From Pseudoalteromonas caenipelagi (GTDB lineage: Bacteria; Pseudomonadota; Gammaproteobacteria; Enterobacterales; Alteromonadaceae), in assembly GCF_013140855.1 (NCBI RefSeq), contig NZ_JABBPG010000009.1, forward strand, positions 62,001 to 126,000: a DNA stretch of 64,000 nucleotides, given 5' to 3'. This document shows, in pieces, positions 16,285 through 24,543 of this stretch. A program made the position numbers and the translations under genes. Numbering within the stretch: the first letter of the stretch is position 1; each line of letters begins with the position of its first letter. The notes beneath the pieces were generated by a model. It was given only the letters and a program-made list of their open reading frames with translations, did not search any database and was not told the DNA's origin.

Positions 16285-17310
16285 ATGAAAGCTTTATCTA
16301 AGTTAAAAGCAGAACCAGGGATATGGATGACAGATGCGCCTAAACCGGAAGTAGGGCATAACGATCTGTTAATTAAGATCCGTAAAACCGCGATTTGTGG
16401 TACAGATGTGCATATCTACAAATGGGATGAATGGGCGCAAAATACGATTCCAACGCCTATGGTTGTAGGCCATGAGTACGTTGGTGAAGTAGTCGATATG
16501 GGCCAAGAAGTGCGTGGTTTTAAAGTCGGCGACAGAGTTTCGGGCGAAGGGCATATTACGTGCGGGCATTGTCGAAACTGTCGAGCTGGGCGTGTGCATT
16601 TATGTCGTAACACCACCGGTGTTGGTGTAAATCGTGAAGGCTCATTTGCCGAATACTTAGTTATCCCCGCATTTAACGCATTCAAAATCCCAGATAATAT
16701 TTCTGATGAATTAGCGTCTATTTTTGACCCATTTGGTAACGCAGTGCATACCGCTTTGTCTTTTGATTTAGTGGGCGAAGATGTTTTGATCACCGGCGCA
16801 GGTCCAATCGGAATCATGGCGGCAGCGGTTGCGAAACATGTTGGTGCGCGCCATGTGGTGATCACTGATGTGAATGACTACCGTTTAGAGCTGGCTCGCA
16901 AAATGGGCGCCACGAGAGCTGTAAATGTTGCTAACGAAAAGCTTGAAGATACCATGAAAGAGCTGGGTATGACCGAAGGCTTCGATATTGGCCTAGAAAT
17001 GTCTGGCGTACCTGTAGCATTCAACAGCATGCTGAATAACATGAACCATGGTGGTAAAATTGCCATGCTAGGTATTCCACCGTCAGACATGGCCGTTGAC
17101 TGGAACCAAGTTATTTTCAAAGGGCTTGTGATCAAAGGTATTTATGGTCGAGAAATGTTCGAAACTTGGTACAAAATGGCAAGCTTAATCCAATCAGGTC
17201 TCAATCTAGAGCCAATTATCACCCACCAATTCCATATTGATGAGTTCCAAAAGGGCTTTGATACTATGATTTCTGGTCAATCGGGGAAAGTGATCTTAAA
17301 CTGGGATTAG
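16285..17310 (+). CDS. tdh: L-threonine 3-dehydrogenase
   Basis: Oxidises L-threonine to 2-amino-3-ketobutyrate with NAD+. A 341-residue zinc-dependent medium-chain dehydrogenase, the same length as E. coli Tdh and nearly co-linear. Visible are the catalytic zinc Cys in AICGTDVHIY and the GHEYVGE His/Glu. The structural zinc cysteines lie in CGHCRNCRAGRVHLC, and the Rossmann motif in GAGPIGIMAA. ATG 16285 is chosen over ATG 16279 because it gives the E. coli N-terminus and sits eight bases after TGAG. It ends at a strong terminator. Confidence 0.96.
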   Translation: MKALSKLKAEPGIWMTDAPKPEVGHNDLLIKIRKTAICGTDVHIYKWDEWAQNTIPTPMVVGHEYVGEVVDMGQEVRGFKVGDRVSGEGHITCGHCRNCRAGRVHLCRNTTGVGVNREGSFAEYLVIPAFNAFKIPDNISDELASIFDPFGNAVHTALSFDLVGEDVLITGAGPIGIMAAAVAKHVGARHVVITDVNDYRLELARKMGATRAVNVANEKLEDTMKELGMTEGFDIGLEMSGVPVAFNSMLNNMNHGGKIAMLGIPPSDMAVDWNQVIFKGLVIKGIYGREMFETWYKMASLIQSGLNLEPIITHQFHIDEFQKGFDTMISGQSGKVILNWD

Positions 17311-17333
17311 CCCCCGCAGTGGTAAATTCTTTT

Positions 17334-17357
17334 AGGGCGGCGTAGGTCGCCCTTTTA
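17334..17357 (+). terminator. kbl–tdh terminator
   Basis: AGGGCG pairs with CGCCCT over an 8-base loop and is followed by TTTTATT, 24 bases after the tdh stop. Confidence 0.8.
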
Positions 17358-17375
17358 TTATAAGAGTAGTATTTT

Positions 17376-17693
17376 ATGTCAATGAAACATATCTCTGTTG
17401 CGCAAACTAAAGAGCTATTAGGGCGTGATGATGTAGTGATAGCTGATATTCGTGATGAAAATAGTTTTGCGCAGGGACATATCCCAGGTTCAGAGCATCT
17501 ATCTAATGCCAATATCGCACACTTTATGCAGGAAAAAGAATTCGATCAGCCAATTATTGTGGTTTGTTATCATGGTATTAGCTCACAGGGTGCGGCAAAT
17601 TATTTAATTGAGCAGGGATTTGAAGATGTTTACAGTATGGATGGCGGCTTCACACAGTGGGCATCTGAATTACCGGATCAAGTAAATAGATGA
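17376..17693 (+). CDS. glpE: Thiosulfate sulfurtransferase (single-domain rhodanese)
   Basis: Transfers sulfane sulfur from thiosulfate to cyanide or thioredoxin. The 105-residue single rhodanese domain has the active-site loop VCYHGISSQGAA with the nucleophilic Cys near residue 64, characteristic of GlpE. Also present are IRDENSFAQGHIPG (about 25–38) and the C-terminal GGFTQWA. It overlaps glpG by four bases (ATGA), as in the glpEG order of enterobacteria. The glpR regulator that follows in E. coli is absent here. Confidence 0.92.
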   Translation: MSMKHISVAQTKELLGRDDVVIADIRDENSFAQGHIPGSEHLSNANIAHFMQEKEFDQPIIVVCYHGISSQGAANYLIEQGFEDVYSMDGGFTQWASELPDQVNR

Positions 17694-18517
17694 TTTTATT
17701 GGGTACTTTTAATAATCCTCGCGCCGTTCAAGGTGCTGCGGATTATTTTAAAACACAAGGTGTACCAGTGCGCTTGCGCTCTGATGATGGTACACAGGTA
17801 GAGGTTTGGGTGCCCAACGAGTTTAAAGCTAAAGCAAGCTTACTTTGGCAAGAATTTTTAGCAAATCCTGATCATGATAGATATTTAGCCGCATCATGGC
17901 AAAGCGGTGAGGCAAAGTCTCCACTGAGTTATGCATCAAACGACTTAAATTTAGTGCAACGTTTTATGTCATTACATTGGTTTTTAAAGCTTATTTTTAT
18001 TCTATGTATGGGTGTATTTGTCAGTTTTTATTTATTTGATGCAAACACGATTTTTAGCCACTTACAGTTTAAAGCACACGATCCGGGCAGCTGGTTTACA
18101 CCGGTACTGTTACACTTTGGTGCTTTACACTTAGTATTTAATCTAAGTTGGTGGTTACATTTAGGTAATCAGATAGTGAGTCGCTCGGGGGCTATTTACA
18201 TTTATATGCTGTTTGTTTTGAGTGCCTTAGTGAGTAATTGGGCACAGTTTATTATGGTTGACAGTCGCTTTGGTGGGCTCAGTGGTGTTGTGTATGCGCT
18301 ATTGGGTTATGCTTGGGTGTTTGGTGCTAAAAACCCATCACAGCCAGCAATAGTGAGTAAGGGCGTTGTTGGCTTTATGCTGTTATGGATGATATTTGGG
18401 TTTACCGATATGTTTTTTATTAGTATGGCAAACTGGGCTCATCTATTTGGGTTGCTCACAGGTATGGTCGTTGCGTTGTTGCAACCAAGCAAGCAAATCA
18501 GTGATACAGGTATTTAG
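17690..18517 (+). CDS. glpG: Rhomboid family intramembrane serine protease
   Basis: Cleaves transmembrane helices within the inner membrane. The 275-residue protein has an N-terminal cytoplasmic GlpG domain (about 1–70) and six membrane helices. The catalytic Ser is in GGLSG (residue 198) and the catalytic His in NWAHLFGL (residue 251), at nearly the E. coli positions (201 and 254). The oxyanion-hole residues HxxxN are at 147/151. It is coupled to glpE, and its 3' end overlaps the convergent FliL-like gene by 20 bases. Confidence 0.93.
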   Translation: MILLGTFNNPRAVQGAADYFKTQGVPVRLRSDDGTQVEVWVPNEFKAKASLLWQEFLANPDHDRYLAASWQSGEAKSPLSYASNDLNLVQRFMSLHWFLKLIFILCMGVFVSFYLFDANTIFSHLQFKAHDPGSWFTPVLLHFGALHLVFNLSWWLHLGNQIVSRSGAIYIYMLFVLSALVSNWAQFIMVDSRFGGLSGVVYALLGYAWVFGAKNPSQPAIVSKGVVGFMLLWMIFGFTDMFFISMANWAHLFGLLTGMVVALLQPSKQISDTGI

Positions 18518-18893
18518 TAAACAAGACGTCGCGAATAATTTCTTCTCCTGTTTCTTCTTTCAAAAGGTTTTTTAGTTTATCAGCGCAGCGGCGTCTAATT
18601 TCTTCTCGACCTGTTAAAGACTTTATGGTTTCTTCTGGCTCTTTACTTAAAATTTGTACGATAGCATCTCTTAACAGTGGGGTATGATGCTCCACAACAC
18701 TAATGTTACCAACGTCTTCTAGCATCAAATCAACAGTCACGCGAACATAACCTAGCTTCTTATTTGATTGGCCAATGTAGTTTGTAATGATGTCTGGTTC
18801 AAAACCAAAGTAGCCTACATTAGATTCTGAGCGTGCCCCAAAACTTGCAATAACGAGTACAGCAACCGCAAATAAGTAGTATGGTTTGTTCAT
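18498..18893 (-). CDS. FliL-like flagellar basal-body-associated protein
   Basis: A 131-residue protein of the FliL family, which in flagella sits by the stator and modulates motor torque. The N-terminus MNKPYYLFAVAVLVIASFGARSE gives a membrane anchor or signal sequence. The rest fits the FliL periplasmic domain: YFGFEPDIITNY, YVRVTVDLMLED, HTPLLRDAIVQILSKE and a charged C-terminus. ATG 18893 is the start; the longer open frame to 19148 lacks support. No other flagellar gene is near, so this is a stand-alone paralogue. It overlaps glpG tail to tail and is divergent from ubiC. Confidence 0.82.
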   Translation of the reverse strand: MNKPYYLFAVAVLVIASFGARSESNVGYFGFEPDIITNYIGQSNKKLGYVRVTVDLMLEDVGNISVVEHHTPLLRDAIVQILSKEPEETIKSLTGREEIRRRCADKLKNLLKEETGEEIIRDVLFTKYLYH

Positions 18894-19072
18894 AACAATT
18901 TGAAATCCCGTTGGTTCAAAAGTGAAACTGGCAATGCTAAGTGTATACTTAAATTGCATTATTTTACACATTTGTGATGTATATCTTATTAAAATATCAG
19001 CAAACTTTTTTGAAGCAGTGGGTAGTGCTATGATACGGGGGTATTTTTCAAAAATCAGATAGAGTTTTTTTG

Positions 19073-19618
19073 ATGGCACCTTTTTCCATTGATTTTGAGT
19101 GGCAATCTGCACCAGAGTATTCTCATTTATTAAGCGACGACGCTGCAATTATTTTAGACAGTGGTTCACTGACATCTTGTTTAAAAAAGCAAAGTACGGA
19201 TTTCAGAGTAGATGTATTGCAAGAACAATGGATCGCAGCAACGCAAGAACATCAAAGGCTTTTAGGGCAATATTGTACTCAACTCCAATGTCGAGAAGTA
19301 TTGCTAGTATGTGATGATGTTGCGAGAGTTTATGCACAAAGCTGGATCAATACGCAAGCTGCAGATTTAGGGGTCCGTCAATTAGGTAATAAACCCTTAG
19401 GCGAAGTTTTGTTTCAAGATAAATCATGGCAACGCTCAGCGCTTGAAGTTGCACAAATAGATTACCCAAACGCACTTGCGCCGTTGTTAAAAGATTTACA
19501 ATTATCTGAGCAGCGATTGTATGCAAGACGTCGAGTCTTTACACACCAAGATGCAAAAATAATGGTCTGTGAAGTATTTTTACCGAAGGTCAGCTATGCA
19601 ACTCAATTCGCTTCATAA
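19073..19618 (+). CDS. ubiC: Chorismate lyase
   Basis: Releases pyruvate from chorismate to give 4-hydroxybenzoate, the first committed step of ubiquinone synthesis. A 181-residue cytoplasmic enzyme with the family markers: GSLTSCLKK near residue 32, the conserved Arg in LGVRQLGNKPLGEVLF near 100, and the C-terminal LYARRRVF...VCEVFLP containing the catalytic Glu. ATG 19073 directly follows a TTG. It overlaps ubiA by 23 bases, giving the canonical ubiCA pair. Confidence 0.9.
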   Translation: MAPFSIDFEWQSAPEYSHLLSDDAAIILDSGSLTSCLKKQSTDFRVDVLQEQWIAATQEHQRLLGQYCTQLQCREVLLVCDDVARVYAQSWINTQAADLGVRQLGNKPLGEVLFQDKSWQRSALEVAQIDYPNALAPLLKDLQLSEQRLYARRRVFTHQDAKIMVCEVFLPKVSYATQFAS

Positions 19619-20468
19619 ATCGAATATTCCCTCGTATTTACGCTTGATGCGTACAGACAGGCCAATAGGCACATTGTTATTGCTATGGCCAACTTATTGG
19701 GCGCTATGGTTGGCCAACTCAGGTATCCCGCCTATTGAACTACTTGTTATTTTCAGTTGTGGTGTATTTGTTATGCGCAGTGCTGGTTGCGTGATTAATG
19801 ACTTTGCAGATAGAAAAGTAGATGGTGCTGTAAAGCGCACTGCACAACGTCCATTAGCAATTGGTGAAGTAAAACCCGGGGAAGCATTGAGCTTATTTTG
19901 TTTACTTATTAGCTTAGCTTTTGCGCTCGTACTCATGCTTAACTGGCAGACTATATTATTGTCTGTAGTGGCATTATTGTTAGCTGCATGTTACCCATTT
20001 ATGAAACGCTATACGCACTTGCCCCAAGTTGTGTTAGGTATGGCATATAGTTTTTCTATTCCCATGGCCTTTATGGCTAGTATGGATGCTGTGCCTGTAT
20101 ACGCATGGCTTATGTTTATTGCCAACGTATTATGGACGGTTGCCTACGATACGATGTATGCCATGGTAGATAGAGATGATGACTTGAAAATAGGCGTTAA
20201 ATCCACGGCAATTCTATTTGGTAAGTACGATAGACATTGGATCGTTATATTAAATAGTGCCTTCATTGCAATTATGGCGCTTATTGGAATAAATCAGAAC
20301 ATGCATTGGCCTTACTTCTTAGGGCTAGCTTTTGCATTATTGCTGTTGTCTTTGCTTCAGGTATCAATACATAAAAGGGATAGAGATAATTGCTTTAAAG
20401 CCTTTTTAAGTAACAATAGAGTTGGCTTAGTTATTTTCATTGGGGTTGCTTGTAGCTATCTCATATAA
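19596..20468 (+). CDS. ubiA: 4-hydroxybenzoate octaprenyltransferase
   Basis: Membrane prenyltransferase that attaches the polyprenyl tail to 4-hydroxybenzoate. The 290-residue protein has about eight to nine membrane helices and both Asp-rich motifs of the UbiA superfamily: NDFADRKVD (about residues 66–74) and DTMYAMVDRDDD (about 186–198). ATG 19596 is preceded by GAAGG at a good distance and lies inside the end of ubiC, so translation is probably coupled. A strong terminator follows at once. Confidence 0.95.
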   Translation: MQLNSLHKSNIPSYLRLMRTDRPIGTLLLLWPTYWALWLANSGIPPIELLVIFSCGVFVMRSAGCVINDFADRKVDGAVKRTAQRPLAIGEVKPGEALSLFCLLISLAFALVLMLNWQTILLSVVALLLAACYPFMKRYTHLPQVVLGMAYSFSIPMAFMASMDAVPVYAWLMFIANVLWTVAYDTMYAMVDRDDDLKIGVKSTAILFGKYDRHWIVILNSAFIAIMALIGINQNMHWPYFLGLAFALLLLSLLQVSIHKRDRDNCFKAFLSNNRVGLVIFIGVACSYLI

Positions 20469-20478
20469 AAAAATTCAT

Positions 20479-20505
20479 AAAAAAGGTGCGGGTAGCACCT
20501 TTTTT
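20479..20505. terminator. Bidirectional terminator between ubiA and the LysR gene
   Basis: AAAAAAGGTGC and GCACCTTTTTT pair around a GGGTA loop. The A and T runs on both sides make it work for ubiA (+) and the convergent LysR gene (-). Confidence 0.88.
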
Positions 20506-20519
20506 ATGCACAGAAATAA

Positions 20520-21419
20520 TCACACTTTTGAAGTGTAGGCTTTGGCCTTCGCTGATGTTTCAATCAAACTGAGTAAGTGTTTGATATGACTGTCACGGCT
20601 GACATGGTGGTTGGTTTGAACAACTAATTGCTCATGGTTGATGTCTTTATTGGTTTTTAAAATCACCAAACTAGGGTCTTGCGCGATGGTGTTAGCGTGC
20701 TCGATGCTGGCAATAGCAAAATGATTTGACTGCTTTAGGCCATCCATTACCTGATCGATGTTACCTATTTTCATACTACTGCTTTTGTTTAGCCCCTCTA
20801 CTGCTTCATTTAGCATTGACTGCACTTGCTTAGACTGCGAAAAACAACCATACATAGGGTAATCATATAGTTCTTCTTTGCGAAGGGAATCTCTGCTGGC
20901 AAGAGGGTGGTGTTTAGCCACAAAAAGTATAAGTTGGTCAGGAAGGTAGATATCGCTAACCACGTTACTCGCTGATTGTAAGTAAACACTGATATCAATT
21001 TCGCCAAGTTGCAGCTTACGAGTTAACTCATGCTCATCTTGCAATTGCATCTCAATTTTAATATTGGGGTAATCAGCAAGAAACTGACCACAGGACATAG
21101 GCACAATTGAGCTGGCTTCACTGGTGTAGCCAATCACTAGCTTTTGCTGATCTCGACCAAATAAACTTTGCTTGATAGTTTTCTTGGTTAGCTCAAGCTC
21201 TGACAGTGTTGTTTTACAATAACTCAAAAACATCTCACCTTGTTCAGTGAGCCTAACAGAGCGTGTTGAACGCTTAACAAGTTCGCAACCAATTTCATCT
21301 TCCAAAGTTTGAATACTTCTGGTCAAAGCTGAGGTGCTTATTTGTGTTTGTTCCGCAGCTTGTCTGAAATGACGCAAATTGCCTAAGGCGACAAACTGTT
21401 CTAGTTGTTCAAATCTCAT
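20520..21419 (-). CDS. LysR family transcriptional regulator
   Basis: A 299-residue LysR-type regulator. The N-terminal winged helix-turn-helix spans about residues 1–60 (MRFEQLEQFVALGNLRHF, then QTQISTSALTRSIQTLEDEIG). The substrate-binding domain spans about 90–290, opening with LVIGYTSEASSIVP. The effector and targets are unknown. No metabolic gene is divergent from it; the next gene upstream is an HD-GYP regulator on the same strand, 110 bases away. The leader contains two short inverted repeats that could be autoregulatory sites. Confidence 0.9.
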   Translation of the reverse strand: MRFEQLEQFVALGNLRHFRQAAEQTQISTSALTRSIQTLEDEIGCELVKRSTRSVRLTEQGEMFLSYCKTTLSELELTKKTIKQSLFGRDQQKLVIGYTSEASSIVPMSCGQFLADYPNIKIEMQLQDEHELTRKLQLGEIDISVYLQSASNVVSDIYLPDQLILFVAKHHPLASRDSLRKEELYDYPMYGCFSQSKQVQSMLNEAVEGLNKSSSMKIGNIDQVMDGLKQSNHFAIASIEHANTIAQDPSLVILKTNKDINHEQLVVQTNHHVSRDSHIKHLLSLIETSAKAKAYTSKV

Positions 21420-21450
21420 TCGAAATTCCTTTTAATTTCTACTTATCACA

Positions 21451-21492
21451 TAAAATTAATGTGTTTTCCTAATACTAATACAAGTATCAGAA
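21451..21492. promoter_or_regulatory. Inverted repeats upstream of the LysR gene
   Basis: CACAT-(7)-ATGTG followed shortly by ATACT-(6)-AGTAT, both within about 75 bases of the LysR start. Their size and symmetry fit LysR-type T-N11-A boxes. The arms are short, so chance is possible in such AT-rich DNA. Confidence 0.3.
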
Positions 21493-21529
21493 GATTGAAA
21501 GTGAATATTTTACATTTTGCTTACAAAAC

Positions 21530-23056
21530 TTAATCAGGGTAACTGTCTCTAATTGCGATAAACTGATCTAAGTTGTTTATAAATAAATCAACGAGTTTAG
21601 GATCAAATTGCTTCCCCTTCTCAGATTCTATCAGCGCTAGTACTTTTTCTAAAGGCCAAGCAGGCTTGTAACATCTATCACTGCCTAATGCATCAAAGAC
21701 ATCAGCCAGCGCGGTTATCCGACCGACTATATCTATTTTCTCACCTTTTAGACCTCTAGGGTACCCAGTACCATCCCATTTTTCATGGTGTTGATGCGCT
21801 ATTGTAGCGCCACATTGCAATATTTCGTTAGAAGAATGTTGTAAAATTTCGTAACCAGTTTGTGCGTGGGTCATCATTATTGCCCATTCGCTTTCAGTGA
21901 GCTTATCAGGTTTATTTAAAATGTTATCAGGAATGCTGATTTTTCCAATGTCATGTAACGGTGATGCGAGCTTTATTATTTCTGCACGGTAGTCTGAAAG
22001 CCCATATAGCTGGGCTAGGAGCATGCTGTAATGCGCAACGCGTTTAACATGAGAGCCAGTTTCTTTTGAGCGACGCTCTACAGCTTCACCAAGTATGTAT
22101 GACAATTCTTTTTGCGAATCTTTCACTGTTTCTCGTAACTTAATATTGTCATACGCGAGGGCAATATTATTAGCAAAAAACTCCAATAATTGTCTGTCCG
22201 TACTCTTCATTTTTGAGTCTTTTCCGACATAAAGCATGGTTTCTCCCCCTCCAGCGGAAGGGAAATAGCCTACATATTCAGTTTCAGTGGATCGTGATGC
22301 CTTTAAGTTATGAGATTCTATAAAAAGTGCTTTAACATGTTCAGGTATCGAAGAAGACCTAGGCTCAATACCCAGACCAGATGCTGCCAGCAGTCTGAAT
22401 TTTGCACCTGAATCGTTAGCATTATTAGTTGCCGCTGCACAATAAATATCATTGTCATTTAAGCCCATCACATTTGAGACATGCTCCAAAATTGTTGAAG
22501 CAAATTCACGAACACTGTTGCACTGCAAAAAAGATGAAGAAGCATTTATGATTTGCTCCAACCCTCTTTTGTGTCGTTCAATCGTTTGAATATCTCGATG
22601 CGCACGTAGGGCGGAATAGAGTAATGTTTTGAGTTTTACGGCGGTCAGTTCGGTTTTGTTTTTATAGTCATTAATATCATAATCTCTTATGACTGACTCT
22701 TCAGGGGCTTCACCTGGTTGGCCTGTGCGCAAAATGAGTCGTACGTCATGATTTTCTAATACGTTCCTGATGTACTTAATCAGATCTAGGCCCGCATGGT
22801 TTGTTTCCATAACAACGTCAACTAGGCCAACGGATATTAGTTCTTCTCTTTCGAGAATTTCTTTTGCTTGTTTGGCAGAGTAAGCATGATGAAAACGCAG
22901 CGGTTTTTTTTCAAACTCAAAGCCTGATAGCACTAACTTGGTTACTTGATGGATATCTTCTTCATCGTCAACTATTAAGATATCCCAATACTCTGAAGCA
23001 AGGTTTGGGTTATTTGGCTCTTCTATTAATTCATCAGAGAAAAGAAAACTGCTCAC
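21530..23056 (-). CDS. Response regulator with DUF3369 and HD-GYP domains
   Basis: A 508-residue cytoplasmic regulator predicted to hydrolyse cyclic di-GMP. Order: receiver domain (about 25–150; acidic VDDEED near residue 30, phosphoacceptor Asp80 in GLVDVVME, Lys in DYKNKTEL), DUF3369 GAF-like sensor domain (about 160–310), and HD-GYP domain (about 320–500). The last has intact HDIGK, HHEKWDGTGYP and a downstream LADVFDALGSDR. The start is GTG at 23056, with AGGGG six bases upstream; that AGGGG lies inside a predicted 13-bp hairpin. No histidine kinase gene adjoins it, so the phosphodonor is unknown. Confidence 0.92.
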   Translation of the reverse strand: MSSFLFSDELIEEPNNPNLASEYWDILIVDDEEDIHQVTKLVLSGFEFEKKPLRFHHAYSAKQAKEILEREELISVGLVDVVMETNHAGLDLIKYIRNVLENHDVRLILRTGQPGEAPEESVIRDYDINDYKNKTELTAVKLKTLLYSALRAHRDIQTIERHKRGLEQIINASSSFLQCNSVREFASTILEHVSNVMGLNDNDIYCAAATNNANDSGAKFRLLAASGLGIEPRSSSIPEHVKALFIESHNLKASRSTETEYVGYFPSAGGGETMLYVGKDSKMKSTDRQLLEFFANNIALAYDNIKLRETVKDSQKELSYILGEAVERRSKETGSHVKRVAHYSMLLAQLYGLSDYRAEIIKLASPLHDIGKISIPDNILNKPDKLTESEWAIMMTHAQTGYEILQHSSNEILQCGATIAHQHHEKWDGTGYPRGLKGEKIDIVGRITALADVFDALGSDRCYKPAWPLEKVLALIESEKGKQFDPKLVDLFINNLDQFIAIRDSYPD

Positions 23057-23061
23057 TCGCC

Positions 23062-23112
23062 GCCCCTTTAATGATTATTCACCTTGTCAGTATAGTCATT
23101 AATGTGAGGGGC
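23062..23112 (-). promoter_or_regulatory. Leader hairpin covering the ribosome binding site of the HD-GYP regulator
   Basis: In the minus-strand transcript, GCCCCT plus TTAATGA (separated by CACA) pair with the contiguous TCATTAA-AGGGGC: 13 base pairs, one 4-base bulge and a 21-base loop. The 3' arm contains the AGGGG that precedes the GTG start by six bases. Folding would therefore hide the ribosome binding site. The hairpin begins eight bases after the stop of the upstream DUF2721 gene. Confidence 0.55.
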
Positions 23113-23119
23113 TGCTTAA

Positions 23120-23515
23120 TCATGAAGTTGGCTTTTTCTCAATATTTTGCAATTCTATTTCTATTGCATCACAAGAAATATGGATCTCATACAAAGAGAT
23201 AATCAAAGAGATTATTAAGCAGCATAAGCTGGCCCCAAACAAAATAACGCCGGTCAAAGCAATTTCGATAAATAGGGCAAACATTGACAGTGTGCATAGC
23301 AAAAAGGCAACAACGCCCCAAACTTGCATAAAGCGTATTAATTTGATGCGCTTGCGTAAGTTATTAATTTGAGCACGAACGAGGGGTCGAATGCTTTCTC
23401 CTTCTCGCGCATTTAGCTCTCTGATAAGTTGAGCTAATACCAAAAAGCGATTGGTGTAGGCCAATAGAAGTAAAGAAATAGCAGGAAAAAGGAGTCCAGG
23501 AGTGGTTAATGTCAT
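23120..23515 (-). CDS. DUF2721 membrane protein
   Basis: A 131-residue inner-membrane protein of the DUF2721 family, function unknown. One hydrophobic helix lies near the N-terminus (about 6–22). A positively charged stretch (RPLVRAQINNLRKRIKLIR) follows, then two further helices (about 62–110). It sits 63 bases upstream of the HD-GYP regulator on the same strand and is divergent from the DUF2007 gene. Co-transcription with the regulator is plausible, with the leader hairpin between them. Confidence 0.75.
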   Translation of the reverse strand: MTLTTPGLLFPAISLLLLAYTNRFLVLAQLIRELNAREGESIRPLVRAQINNLRKRIKLIRFMQVWGVVAFLLCTLSMFALFIEIALTGVILFGASLCCLIISLIISLYEIHISCDAIEIELQNIEKKPTS

Positions 23516-23550
23516 TTTTATCTCTTTAATAATCGCGGAACAATTTTATT

Positions 23551-23883
23551 ATGACAGATAATAGCTTTAAGTGGCGATGTGTATTTACCACTGAAAACTT
23601 GCTAGAAGCACATATTGTGCAAGGCTTGTTATCACAGGCAAAGATTGAAACGCGCATTAGTGGTGAGCCTTTAGTGGGTGGCATCGGCGAAATCCCAGCA
23701 GATCAAGCAACACTGAGTTTACTCGTTTACGAGATAAAAGAGCGCGCTGCGCAAAAAATATTGGTAGACTACGCGCAACAGCAAACCAGCTCAGACTGGC
23801 GTTGCAATAATTGCAGAGAACTCAATGGACCAGCCTTTCAATATTGCTGGCAATGTGGAAAACATAATGACAAAAGCGAATAA
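23551..23883 (+). CDS. DUF2007 domain protein with C-terminal zinc ribbon
   Basis: A 110-residue cytoplasmic protein. The N-terminal DUF2007 domain (about 5–72, WRCVFTTENLLEAHIVQGLL...) has a PII-like fold in this family and is annotated as putative signal transducing. A C-terminal zinc ribbon holds four cysteines, CNNC and CWQC (about 90–105). It overlaps the next gene (DUF416) by 17 bases, so the two are translated together. No partner or substrate can be inferred. Confidence 0.8.
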   Translation: MTDNSFKWRCVFTTENLLEAHIVQGLLSQAKIETRISGEPLVGGIGEIPADQATLSLLVYEIKERAAQKILVDYAQQQTSSDWRCNNCRELNGPAFQYCWQCGKHNDKSE

Positions 23884-24457
23884 CTTTCAGAGAATTAGAG
23901 AGCTTAACTACTTACAGCAGGCAGTATTGGCCGCCGCGATTATTGAAAGAATGCTGCCTAACTATGGGCTGTTTAGCGAAGCTGCCCAGTTTGGCGATGA
24001 GTCGGCGTTGCGAAATGCGCTAAATGTATGTTGGGAAAAGATACTACTGCCAAAAAGCAAAATTAGCTTTGAAAAGCAAATCGAAAAGGTTGAGCCAAAT
24101 GTTCCTGAGTTATCGCAATTTGATATGTTTGGTACTTACCTTGCTATTGATGCAGCAACTGCATTGTTGGGATTGATGAACGGCTTAATGACAAAAGACG
24201 AACAAGAGTTTGTTAGTATCGCTAAAATATCACAGGCAACGGTTGCGCGTTATGTCGAGTTTTTATTAGAAAATGAAGATATTGAGCCGGATAATAAAGC
24301 CGTCAGAGAACATCCTTTGATGCAATACGAAATAGAAGTGCTGTCAGAGCTTATCGACTTTGTTGAAAATATGGGACGAATTGAAGCTGATAATGTAAAA
24401 GCGCTCAAACAACAGGCATTGGCTGATGGTCAAACCAATATAGGTATAGCAATTTAG
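23867..24457 (+). CDS. YjaG family (DUF416) protein
   Basis: A 196-residue all-helical cytoplasmic protein of the DUF416/YjaG family; function unknown. Family features include LQQAVLAAAIIERMLPNY near residues 15–32, FDMFGTYLAIDAATALLGLMNG near 90–110, and HPLMQYEIEVLSELI near 150–165. ATG 23867 lies within the end of the DUF2007 gene after GTGGAAAA. Upstream open frame to 23825 is only the other gene's DNA. It is followed after 86 bases by tsaD. Confidence 0.85.
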   Translation: MTKANNFQRIRELNYLQQAVLAAAIIERMLPNYGLFSEAAQFGDESALRNALNVCWEKILLPKSKISFEKQIEKVEPNVPELSQFDMFGTYLAIDAATALLGLMNGLMTKDEQEFVSIAKISQATVARYVEFLLENEDIEPDNKAVREHPLMQYEIEVLSELIDFVENMGRIEADNVKALKQQALADGQTNIGIAI

Positions 24458-24543
24458 CTGGATAACGGGCTTTTACTTGCCCAATAAAAGCCACTAAAGG
24501 TAAAATACCCGCCTTTTATATCATCCATCTTGGGAGTGAGTGC

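Noticed and set aside
18894..19148. 85-codon N-terminal extension of the FliL-like gene
   Set aside because: It would overlap the ubiC start, lacks family similarity and would put the membrane anchor in the middle of the protein.
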